Below are positions 55,675 to 64,000 of a DNA stretch of 64,000 nucleotides, one piece after another. A program made the translations under genes and the position numbers. Positions within the stretch are counted from its first letter, which is position 1. Every line of letters starts with the position of its first letter. The stretch spans positions 1,364,001 to 1,428,000 of the forward strand of contig JAAXNY010000009.1 of assembly GCA_013420905.1 (NCBI GenBank), read 5' to 3'. The notes under the pieces are model-generated. The model was not told where the DNA came from. It made no database searches and worked only from the letters and a program-made list of their open reading frames with translations. The stretch is from Collybia mongolica. Its lineage: Eukaryota > Basidiomycota > Agaricomycetes > Agaricales > Clitocybaceae.

Positions 55675-57084
55675 ATGGAGGTCCTATGGAAGGAGTGTAA
55701 CATTACAAATGATGAAGAAAAGAAGTTAATGTTAGGAAAATACGCAGACCTACAATCAGAGAATGAGTGGAGGGCATTAGACCACTATAAGACAGGCACT
55801 TGGACGGATTTCAAGACAGAGTTGATCTCTAGTTATCCGGAAGCACTCGATCAAGTAGAAGGATCAGTAGCCAAGTTAGACGCAGTGTGTCGCGCCAACC
55901 CACATATTGGAGTAACCGATGAAGCCGCGCTGAAAAAGCTGAAGCGTGAATTCAAAGCAGAATCTATTAAACTCTTGGGAGTTAGGCCACCAATTATCTC
56001 TAACCGAGAATTAGTTACCAAGTTCTTGGGATGTCTAGACAAAGTCTTCAGATCCCAAGTACAAGGAAGGCTAACCCTGCTAGGGAATAATCAGTCTAAT
56101 GCTACACAGGCAGGACAAGCCGTTGCTACAAACAACCAAGCAGATCCTAATACTATTGCCGAAGCTGCCACGCTCGCGCGACGAAAAGGGGATCAGTATG
56201 ATCTGGAGGAAGTTATAGCAACTGCAATCAGCATTTCTGAAGGTGTAGCCAACATGAATATTCCAGACACAAATAGATCGTTTATAACGTCCGTAACAGC
56301 AACAGCAGCGCCCAAAATCAAAGTAGAGATGGATGAAATAAAACAACAAATAGTTAATTTGTTAGACCGTCTCCAAGTAAATGAGAAGAATACGAGGAGT
56401 GGATTTGAGGATGTAATGAAAGCGCTTCAACAAGCAACTGTTCAGAACCATGCCGCGAATAGCGCACCCCAGCAGCATCAGTATCAGAATCAGTACGGAA
56501 AGCCTAAAGAAGGACAACCGCAAAGACCAAATGCGTATAAATGTCACTACTGTTTTACACCTGGACACTTCATAATGGCCTGTCCCGAGAAACAGAAACA
56601 TTTTGAGGAAGGGAAAATAAAAACCAACACAAATGGAGGAGTATGCTTACCAGACGGATCATATATCCCAAGAGAACCAGAAACGGTATCATTGAAAGAT
56701 AAAGTGGAACACTTCCATTCAAAGAAGGTAGTGGCCCTTTATTACGGAGATGTCACGGAAGGACCCGCTCCAGGAGTATTGTCTGTTATGCAGTCACATA
56801 ATGCAGTAGACAATAGTAACGACATTGGAACCTTGAAAGCCATAATGGCACAAATGGCACAATTTCAAGCGCAACAAATGTTAGGACAACAGAGCGCGCA
56901 AACTGCGTTGCCAGTACCGCCTCAGATGCAGAAACAGGAATATATAAATAATAACTATAATCCTACGGCAAAGAGCGCGCCGAATCCTGACATAGTAGCC
57001 TTACAAGCACAAATGAGTACTTTATTAGGGCAGGTAGCAGAACTCAATAACCAAAACAAGGTTAAAGAGTCGGGTTTCAATTAG
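55675..57084 (+). CDS. gag: Retroelement gag (469 codons, CCHC knuckle), left arm
   Basis: The frame is intact from ATG 55,675 (MEVLWKECNITNDEEKKLML) to TAG 57,082-57,084. The N-terminal part is helical and charged (YKTGTWTDFKTELISSYPEA, LKKLKREFKAESIKLLG). A canonical zinc knuckle CHYCFTPGHFIMAC (CX2CX4HX4C) lies near residues 296-309. A Gln-rich C-terminus follows. The ATG at 55,675 is the first in a leader that has no long upstream frame. An identical copy is on the other arm. Confidence 0.82.
   Translation: MEVLWKECNITNDEEKKLMLGKYADLQSENEWRALDHYKTGTWTDFKTELISSYPEALDQVEGSVAKLDAVCRANPHIGVTDEAALKKLKREFKAESIKLLGVRPPIISNRELVTKFLGCLDKVFRSQVQGRLTLLGNNQSNATQAGQAVATNNQADPNTIAEAATLARRKGDQYDLEEVIATAISISEGVANMNIPDTNRSFITSVTATAAPKIKVEMDEIKQQIVNLLDRLQVNEKNTRSGFEDVMKALQQATVQNHAANSAPQQHQYQNQYGKPKEGQPQRPNAYKCHYCFTPGHFIMACPEKQKHFEEGKIKTNTNGGVCLPDGSYIPREPETVSLKDKVEHFHSKKVVALYYGDVTEGPAPGVLSVMQSHNAVDNSNDIGTLKAIMAQMAQFQAQQMLGQQSAQTALPVPPQMQKQEYINNNYNPTAKSAPNPDIVALQAQMSTLLGQVAELNNQNKVKESGFN
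57072..57078 (+). promoter_or_regulatory. -1 ribosomal frameshift heptamer GGGTTTC at the gag end
   Basis: In the gag frame the bases read G GGT TTC AAT TAG. The heptamer has the form X XXY YYZ in the correct phase, one codon before the gag stop. The -1 frame is open from 57,066 and leads into the protease frame. The inverted copy is at 61,959-61,965. Confidence 0.65.
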
Positions 57085-58714
57085 GTCCGATGAAGGAGGC
57101 TAAGGAACACGCTAGACCTACGACTAGGTCGCGTTCCAAGAGACAGCCAGAGGACCGAAGTCAAAACGGAAATAGTCATCAAGAAAGTAACGATTCGGAG
57201 AGTAGTCGGGATAGTAGCAAAGAGGAGTTGGTAGCGCCGGTAGCGCCGTCTCCGAGGAAAAAGAAAGTAAATTTTGTTGAACCATCAGTAAAGTCTCCAG
57301 TATGAAAAGAATTACCCTACATTGATGTGCCCGTGGTACCCTACATACCCCGGAGAACGGAACGCAACCCTGAACCAGTTGATCCGCTACCTAATTTTAA
57401 CACTAAGCGCGGTCCGACTTATGAAACTAGGTCCCCGATAGAAGTAAAATTAAAAGGTGGCGATATAATTGCTAAAGTGTTAGACAACCCTATCACATTG
57501 ACCACAGGAGAGTTAATGGGCTCGTCAAAAACCATTAGAGATGGGATAAAGAATATTGTAACTGCCAGACGTAAGTCCCTCACCCAAAGGGACGCTAACT
57601 TGCAAATAAACAGAATAGATGAGGAAGACGTCTTACCCTTTGGAGGGGACTGGGAACTTGATGATAACTACTTACGGCATGACGCGCTACCAGTAGAGTC
57701 AATCCCATTCCAGTCTTTCTTCATCTCGGAGTATGACCGTGGCGGAATACCTAAGGGATCTATAATATGCAAAGACCCAGTCCTACAGTATTTAGAATCT
57801 TTACCAGCTGGGGAAGAGCCCAAACAGTTGTATGTAGCAAAAGAATTGGCCTCTTTGTGCGCAGTATATCCAGTAATAAATGGGGTAGGAACGGAGGAAT
57901 TTTTATTAGATGGGGGATCCCAAATAGTATCAATGGCTAAACAAACGGCTTTGGACTTGGATATTTCATGGGATCTGGACATTGTCATACACATGCAGAG
58001 TGCTAATAAACAAGTTGAGAAAACAGCGGGATTAGCGCGCAATGTCCCTTTCTTGTTTAATGACATGGCCATCTACCTCCAAGTACATATCATAAATTCA
58101 CCCGCATACAAAGTATTGCTTGGGAGACCATTTGATACACTCACGGAAAGTCAGATCAAAAATGCTCGGGACGGGGGACAAGTAGTCACTATCACGGACC
58201 CTAACACGGGATGAAGGTGTACTATCCCTACCCATGCAAAGGGATCACCGCCTAAGCTGTTGAAAAGACAACCGGAGCAGGATTTTCGGCCTTCGATGAA
58301 TTAATCCAAAGTGATCAAGGAGAGCTAGCCGTAGAAATTGCTGAAGATGAGAACGGAAACTTTATTATAACGGGTTATAGACACCCTACTGATAAGCGGA
58401 ATTTTGGTCACAAAGAACTTAGAGATGTCTTTTTGTCTAGAAGTGATGTAAACATGAATAGTACAGTACCTGAACGCGAATTACTAGCCATGTACTTGGC
58501 TTCCGTAGATGAGCGCAATGGACCAGTAATAAACTACGAGCAGAACAGCAGCGACCCAGCAAGTACACCCACTAGACCTATGACATACGCTCAAGAACAG
58601 CCCATGATCGATAAAGCTTTAAGTAAATTAAAGCAGTGGCAAATTGGCACCAACAAGCACGGTCTTGGAACGGCAACAAGTGAAAAGTGTAATATGGAGC
58701 CCATGGATCAGCTA
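57084..58714 (+). pseudogene. Retroelement protease region in the -1 frame, left arm, broken and cut by the Tc1 element
   Basis: The -1 frame reads RPTTRSRSKRQPEDRSQNG, then, after a TGA at 57,303-57,305 (SPV-stop-KELPYIDVP), a 295-codon stretch. That stretch contains the aspartic-protease pattern EEFLLDGGSQIVSMAKQTAL and VLLGRPFDTL. Another TGA is at 58,212-58,214 (PNTG-stop-RCTIP). Both TGAs are one change from CGA. A further fragment in another frame (AVEIAEDENGNFIITGYRHP, NSTVPERELLAMYLASVDER) runs to the Tc1 junction. RT and integrase, expected next, are absent. Confidence 0.75.
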
Positions 58715-60322
58715 CAGTGGCTCAAAAAACTGCCCCAATGTTTGTACATTTTTGAAAGATCAATATGGTATGAAGTGCTGACATAAGCAGGGGACCTGGG
58801 GTAATTATGTAAGATACTATGACATCGTGGCTTTCCAATGGACCCTGGATCATGTGATTTGGATCAAAACCCATTAAGCTATAAGCCAAACAAAATGGTT
58901 ACTTATTGGGGCAGTTTTTTGACCCTTATCTTATTTTCCATTATTCTGGCATTTATGATCCAATGCAAGAACATTATGGACTGTGGGAAGAATAAACAAT
59001 GTCATGTGACTTTATTTGTATCAATTTGACATGTTGGAATTGGTTCAATCATCTTCTTGACCTCTTACCACCATCATGAAAGCCATTTCTACTGCTCAGC
59101 ACAATACTGTTGTTTCTCTCCTCAATGAGGGCTATTCTCAGCGTCAAATCAAGGAGAAAACTGGTCTAGGGAAGGGTACCATCAGTAGGATCAGCAAAGA
59201 TGTGGATGGAAACAAAGAAAACAACCTTGGTGGCCGCCCCTCCAAGCTGTCTGTTCGTGACAAACAGTCAATTATTCGTCAAATCAAGTCAGGGAAGCTT
59301 GATAATGCAGTTCAGGCTACCCAATTCATCAATGGCATCATCCCCAATCCTGTCACACCCCAGACAGTCAGAAATGCACTCAAGGAAAATCAATTTTATG
59401 CTGCTACAAAGAGGAAAGCTCCTCTTCTCAAACGAGCCCATCGCATCCGGCGTCTCCAGTTTGCAAAATATCATGAAAGCTGGACTGTGGAGGACTGGAA
59501 AAGGGTTCTATGGACAGATGAGACCAAAATCAATAGGATTGGGTCAGATGGAAAGGTTTATGTCTGGAAACAAAGGGGAGAACCACCATCTGATAGAACA
59601 ACATCACCTACTGTCAAACATGGAGGAGGAGGAAACCTCATGGTATGGGGTTGTATGGGGTGGAATGGAGTGGGAAAGCTCATAGAGGTGCAGGGGAACA
59701 TGGACAAGGTTCAATACTGTGAAATTTTGGAGAGTGGAGTTCAGGAAAGTTTTGAGAAGTTGGAAATGGTGGATGGCGAGCACTACTTTCAGCAAGATAA
59801 CGACCCCAAACACACATCTGGACTGGCCACACAGTGGTTTGAAGACAACAACATTCAAGTCCTTGGCTGGCCTGCCCAATCCCCTGACATGAATCCAATA
59901 GAACACCTTTGGGAACATCTCAAGCGCCGTCTTAAAGAATATCCGACACCACCCAAAGGAGTACATGAGTTGTGGGATAGATTGGCTGAAGAGTGGGGTG
60001 AAATTCCACCAGAGGTATGCCAAAACCTGATAGAAAGTATGCCCAGGCAGATACAAGCAGTTATAAAGGCAAAAGGTGGTCATACAAAGTATTAGATAGA
60101 AAATTAATAGAGGGTCAAAAAACTGCCCCAATGAGTAATCATTTTGTTTGGCCTATAGCTTAATGGGTTTTGATCCAAATCACATGATCCAGGGTCCATT
60201 GAAAAGCCACGATGTCATAGTATCTTACATAATTACCCCAGGTCCCCTGCTTATGTCAGCACTTCATACCATATTGATCTTTCAAAAATGTACAAACATT
60301 GGGGCAGTTTTTTGAGCCACTG
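58715..60322 (+). mobile_element. Tc1/mariner transposon, 1,608 bp, apparently intact
   Basis: TA dinucleotides flank it at 58,713-58,714 and 60,323-60,324. The 210-bp terminal inverted repeats (58,715-58,924 and 60,113-60,322) begin CAGTGGCTCAAAAAACTGCC. The outer 20-mer is at 58,720-58,739 and the inner inverted copy ATTGGGGCAGTTTTTTGACC at 58,905-58,924. The transposase frame has no stop. It occupies the exact centre of the palindrome. Only four differences separate the two TIRs, at 58,835, 58,884, 58,898 and 58,904. Confidence 0.95.
59076..60095 (+). CDS. Tc1-type DD34E transposase, full length
   Basis: The 339-residue frame starts MKAISTAQHNTVVSLLNEGY. An N-terminal helix-turn-helix (GYSQRQIKEKTGLGKGTISR) with a GRPSKL linker motif precedes a second DNA-binding segment. 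The catalytic core shows WTDETKINRIGSDG, then VWGCMGWNGVGKL, FQQDNDPKHTSG and DMNPIEHLWEHLK. The spacing of 34 residues between the second Asp and the Glu makes it DD34E. All catalytic residues are present and no frame damage is seen, so the protein may be active. It is clearly related to the transposase at 39,155-40,174. Confidence 0.95.
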   Translation: MKAISTAQHNTVVSLLNEGYSQRQIKEKTGLGKGTISRISKDVDGNKENNLGGRPSKLSVRDKQSIIRQIKSGKLDNAVQATQFINGIIPNPVTPQTVRNALKENQFYAATKRKAPLLKRAHRIRRLQFAKYHESWTVEDWKRVLWTDETKINRIGSDGKVYVWKQRGEPPSDRTTSPTVKHGGGGNLMVWGCMGWNGVGKLIEVQGNMDKVQYCEILESGVQESFEKLEMVDGEHYFQQDNDPKHTSGLATQWFEDNNIQVLGWPAQSPDMNPIEHLWEHLKRRLKEYPTPPKGVHELWDRLAEEWGEIPPEVCQNLIESMPRQIQAVIKAKGGHTKY

Positions 60323-61953
60323 TAGCTGATCCATGGGCTCCATATTACACTTTTCACTTGTTGCCGTTCCAAGACCGTGCTTGTTGGTGCCAATTTGCCA
60401 CTGCTTTAATTTACTTAAAGCTTTATCGATCATGGGCTGTTCTTGAGCGTATGTCATAGGTCTAGTGGGTGTACTTGCTGGGTCGCTGCTGTTCTGCTCG
60501 TAGTTTATTACTGGTCCATTGCGCTCATCTACGGAAGCCAAGTACATGGCTAGTAATTCGCGTTCAGGTACTGTACTATTCATGTTTACATCACTTCTAG
60601 ACAAAAAGACATCTCTAAGTTCTTTGTGACCAAAATTCCGCTTATCAGTAGGGTGTCTATAACCCGTTATAATAAAGTTTCCGTTCTCATCTTCAGCAAT
60701 TTCTACGGCTAGCTCTCCTTGATCACTTTGGATTAATTCATCGAAGGCCGAAAATCCTGCTCCGGTTGTCTTTTCAACAGCTTAGGCGGTGATCCCTTTG
60801 CATGGGTAGGGATAGTACACCTTCATCCCGTGTTAGGGTCCGTGATAGTGACTACTTGTCCCCCGTCCCGAGCATTTTTGATCTGACTTTCCGTGAGTGT
60901 ATCAAATGGTCTCCCAAGCAATACTTTGTATGCGGGTGAATTTATGATATGTACTTGGAGGTAGATGGCCATGTCATTAAACAAGAAAGGGACATTGCGC
61001 GCTAATCCCGCTGTTTTCTCAACTTGTTTATTAGCACTCTGCATGTGTATGACAATGTCCAGATCCCATGAAATATCCAAGTCCAAAGCCGTTTGTTTAG
61101 CCATTGATACTATTTGGGATCCCCCATCTAATAAAAATTCCTCCGTTCCTACCCCATTTATTACTGGATATACTGCGCACAAAGAGGCCAATTCTTTTGC
61201 TACATACAACTGTTTGGGCTCTTCCCCAGCTGGTAAAGATTCTAAATACTGTAGGACTGGGTCTTTGCATATTATAGATCCCTTAGGTATTCCGCCACGG
61301 TCATACTCCGAGATGAAGAAAGACTGGAATGGGATTGACTCTACTGGTAGCGCGTCATGCCGTAAGTAGTTATCATCAAGTTCCCAGTCCCCTCCAAAGG
61401 GTAAGACGTCTTCCTCATCTATTCTGTTTATTTGCAAGTTAGCGTCCCTTTGGGTGAGGGACTTACGTCTGGCAGTTACAATATTCTTTATCCCATCTCT
61501 AATGGTTTTTGACGAGCCCATTAACTCTCCTGTGGTCAATGTGATAGGGTTGTCTAACACTTTAGCAATTATATCGCCACCTTTTAATTTTACTTCTATC
61601 GGGGACCTAGTTTCATAAGTCGGACCGCGCTTAGTGTTAAAATTAGGTAGCGGATCAACTGGTTCAGGGTTGCGTTCCGTTCTCCGGGGTATGTAGGGTA
61701 CCACGGGCACATCAATGTAGGGTAATTCTTTTCATACTGGAGACTTTACTGATGGTTCAACAAAATTTACTTTCTTTTTCCTCGGAGACGGCGCTACCGG
61801 CGCTACCAACTCCTCTTTGCTACTATCCCGACTACTCTCCGAATCGTTACTTTCTTGATGACTATTTCCGTTTTGACTTCGGTCCTCTGGCTGTCTCTTG
61901 GAACGCGACCTAGTCGTAGGTCTAGCGTGTTCCTTAGCCTCCTTCATCGGACC
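60323..61953 (-). pseudogene. Retroelement protease region, right (inverted) arm
   Basis: This is an exact inverted copy of 57,084-58,714, with the same TGA codons (60,823-60,825 and 61,732-61,734) and the same protease motif LLDGGSQIV. It begins at the right TA of the Tc1 element, where the true continuation of the target would be expected instead. Confidence 0.75.
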
Positions 61954-63362
61954 TAATTGAAACCCGACTCTTTAACCTTGTTTTGGTTATTGAGTTCTGC
62001 TACCTGCCCTAATAAAGTACTCATTTGTGCTTGTAAGGCTACTATGTCAGGATTCGGCGCGCTCTTTGCCGTAGGATTATAGTTATTATTTATATATTCC
62101 TGTTTCTGCATCTGAGGCGGTACTGGCAACGCAGTTTGCGCGCTCTGTTGTCCTAACATTTGTTGCGCTTGAAATTGTGCCATTTGTGCCATTATGGCTT
62201 TCAAGGTTCCAATGTCGTTACTATTGTCTACTGCATTATGTGACTGCATAACAGACAATACTCCTGGAGCGGGTCCTTCCGTGACATCTCCGTAATAAAG
62301 GGCCACTACCTTCTTTGAATGGAAGTGTTCCACTTTATCTTTCAATGATACCGTTTCTGGTTCTCTTGGGATATATGATCCGTCTGGTAAGCATACTCCT
62401 CCATTTGTGTTGGTTTTTATTTTCCCTTCCTCAAAATGTTTCTGTTTCTCGGGACAGGCCATTATGAAGTGTCCAGGTGTAAAACAGTAGTGACATTTAT
62501 ACGCATTTGGTCTTTGCGGTTGTCCTTCTTTAGGCTTTCCGTACTGATTCTGATACTGATGCTGCTGGGGTGCGCTATTCGCGGCATGGTTCTGAACAGT
62601 TGCTTGTTGAAGCGCTTTCATTACATCCTCAAATCCACTCCTCGTATTCTTCTCATTTACTTGGAGACGGTCTAACAAATTAACTATTTGTTGTTTTATT
62701 TCATCCATCTCTACTTTGATTTTGGGCGCTGCTGTTGCTGTTACGGACGTTATAAACGATCTATTTGTGTCTGGAATATTCATGTTGGCTACACCTTCAG
62801 AAATGCTGATTGCAGTTGCTATAACTTCCTCCAGATCATACTGATCCCCTTTTCGTCGCGCGAGCGTGGCAGCTTCGGCAATAGTATTAGGATCTGCTTG
62901 GTTGTTTGTAGCAACGGCTTGTCCTGCCTGTGTAGCATTAGACTGATTATTCCCTAGCAGGGTTAGCCTTCCTTGTACTTGGGATCTGAAGACTTTGTCT
63001 AGACATCCCAAGAACTTGGTAACTAATTCTCGGTTAGAGATAATTGGTGGCCTAACTCCCAAGAGTTTAATAGATTCTGCTTTGAATTCACGCTTCAGCT
63101 TTTTCAGCGCGGCTTCATCGGTTACTCCAATATGTGGGTTGGCGCGACACACTGCGTCTAACTTGGCTACTGATCCTTCTACTTGATCGAGTGCTTCCGG
63201 ATAACTAGAGATCAACTCTGTCTTGAAATCCGTCCAAGTGCCTGTCTTATAGTGGTCTAATGCCCTCCACTCATTCTCTGATTGTAGGTCTGCGTATTTT
63301 CCTAACATTAACTTCTTTTCTTCATCATTTGTAATGTTACACTCCTTCCATAGGACCTCCAT
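61953..63362 (-). CDS. gag: Retroelement gag, right (inverted) arm
   Basis: The translation of 469 residues is identical to the left-arm gag at 55,675-57,084, including the CHYCFTPGHFIMAC knuckle and the GGGTTTC heptamer before the stop (61,959-61,965). Confidence 0.82.
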   Translation of the reverse strand: MEVLWKECNITNDEEKKLMLGKYADLQSENEWRALDHYKTGTWTDFKTELISSYPEALDQVEGSVAKLDAVCRANPHIGVTDEAALKKLKREFKAESIKLLGVRPPIISNRELVTKFLGCLDKVFRSQVQGRLTLLGNNQSNATQAGQAVATNNQADPNTIAEAATLARRKGDQYDLEEVIATAISISEGVANMNIPDTNRSFITSVTATAAPKIKVEMDEIKQQIVNLLDRLQVNEKNTRSGFEDVMKALQQATVQNHAANSAPQQHQYQNQYGKPKEGQPQRPNAYKCHYCFTPGHFIMACPEKQKHFEEGKIKTNTNGGVCLPDGSYIPREPETVSLKDKVEHFHSKKVVALYYGDVTEGPAPGVLSVMQSHNAVDNSNDIGTLKAIMAQMAQFQAQQMLGQQSAQTALPVPPQMQKQEYINNNYNPTAKSAPNPDIVALQAQMSTLLGQVAELNNQNKVKESGFN

Positions 63363-64000
63363 TCGCTCCAGAAACCGGATTAAACCCGTGGGCTCTTTTC
63401 CTTTGAATACTGGTGCATCACGGACGCAGACTAAAATTGATGCAGGAGTCTATGAGAGATCCAATTCATCATATAGGTCTAGATGGTTTACCGTTGTAAG
63501 GGGGCTCCTGGGCTATAAGTGCGCTGATGCTATGAAATGTAATCCCTTACACACACACACCAAACCTAACAATCAACACACGAACAGTAGGAATCGCCTG
63601 TTTTGAGTTCGGGTTCAAGTGCTTAGAAGCACTAAGCTTTGAATAGTACTAGCCAAAGCCCTTTCCAATGATCTCTCAATGGGTTCGATTTAGACAAAAG
63701 CTTCAACACAGGTTCAAAAACCTGCTAGGTATATTTATAATATCTCTCGATCCAATAGACTGAGTACCAAGTGTACGTTCAATTATTAGTGATCCCAAGC
63801 GGATCTATAAGTCCAAGCGACTTATCAAACAATACAGTGCCAAGTGCACTAAGGCCAAGTGCCTAGTAATTCCAACGGACAATACGGTACTAAGTTCCAA
63901 GTGAACTAAGTTTCTTTAATTCTGTGGTTCTCCAATCAATTCCAATCAAGACACGTTGAAGCAATCTGATCCTTAATTCGGGCACGCAATAGTGTTTTAA
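63363..64000 (-). other. Inverted copy of the retroelement leader, including the hairpin array
   Basis: Mirrors 55,037-55,674. The hairpins with the CTTG loop appear here as CAAG(T/C) loops at 63,764-63,907. Confidence 0.7.

Larger units (their letters stand above)
55037..58834. repeat. Left arm of the large palindrome (at least 3,798 bp)
   Basis: The segment is repeated as its reverse complement at 60,203-64,000; the coordinates of corresponding bases sum to 119,037. All reading frames on both strands correspond exactly in position and translation, so identity is at or near 100%. The first difference met from outside is at 58,835 (C) versus 60,202 (T in the same strand sense), inside the Tc1 terminal repeat. 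Confidence 0.9.
60203..64000. repeat. Right arm of the large palindrome (continues past the window)
   Basis: This is the reverse complement of 55,037-58,834. The last bases of the window still match the left arm, so the arm length is a minimum. Confidence 0.9.

Noticed and set aside
55037..64000. Palindrome arms as the two LTRs of one large element
   Set aside because: LTRs are direct repeats. These arms are inverted and contain gag and protease genes.
1..64000. tRNA and rRNA genes
   Set aside because: I looked for cloverleaf A and B boxes and conserved rRNA segments and saw none that I could support by eye. A tRNAscan-SE run would settle it.

Overview
The window reads as nuclear DNA of a filamentous basidiomycete, most likely an Agaricomycete. 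Its genes carry many short introns of about 45-65 bp, and the housekeeping proteins (CDC45, EAF1/VID21, NOT4, PAN2, twinfilin, cytosolic TrpRS) have the long basidiomycete-style forms. The transposable elements are also typical of mushrooms: a chromodomain Ty3/gypsy element, an intron-bearing tyrosine-recombinase (DIRS/Ngaro-like) retroelement, a LINE with RNase H, and Tc1/mariner elements. No rRNA, tRNA or CRISPR array was recognised. All exon boundaries were inferred by eye.

Region 1 (1-26,092) is compact and gene-rich. In order it holds: CDC45 (-, cut by the left edge), a small IF1-like gene (+), a membrane-anchored GH5 exo-beta-1,3-glucanase (-), the NuA4 subunit EAF1/VID21 (-), mitochondrial D-lactate dehydrogenase (+), the CCR4-NOT E3 ligase NOT4 (-), cytosolic tryptophanyl-tRNA synthetase (+), a LOG-family phosphoribohydrolase (-), twinfilin (-) and a FYVE-finger PEP7/VAC1/rabenosyn-like protein (+). 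Several pairs are head-to-head and share short promoters: CDC45/IF1-like, EAF1/DLD, NOT4/TrpRS, and TWF1/PEP7-like with 97 bp between start codons.

Region 2 (26,093-46,100) is a transposon block. A LINE on the minus strand is split by a complete 6,926-bp chromovirus (29,792-36,717) with 474-bp LTRs and a 5-bp target duplication. Next comes a 1,618-bp Tc1 element (38,795-40,412), then a decayed DIRS/Ngaro-like retroelement (about 41,150-45,494). Region 3 (46,132-51,029) is an island of two conserved genes, a PDCD5 homologue and PAN2, the deadenylase subunit.

Region 4 (52,099-64,000) is again repetitive. It starts with a 2,200-bp non-coding fold-back element with 337-bp inverted ends. It is followed by a retroelement gag-protease segment that occurs twice in opposite orientation, as arms of a palindrome of at least 3.8 kb whose centre is an intact Tc1 transposon (58,715-60,322). 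The right arm runs off the window.

Three themes emerge from the transposable elements. First, decay here is dominated by CpG transitions: all differences between the two LTRs lie at CpG-derived sites, and the disabling stops across the families are almost all TGA where an arginine CGA is expected. Second, two unrelated retroelements carry a canonical -1 slippery heptamer (GGGTTTT and GGGTTTC) next to the gag stop. Third, there are RNA-level structures: a primer-binding site complementary to the predicted 5' end of the chromovirus's own RNA, and, in the leader of the other retroelement, an array of six small hairpins with different stems but an almost invariant (A/G)CTTG loop.
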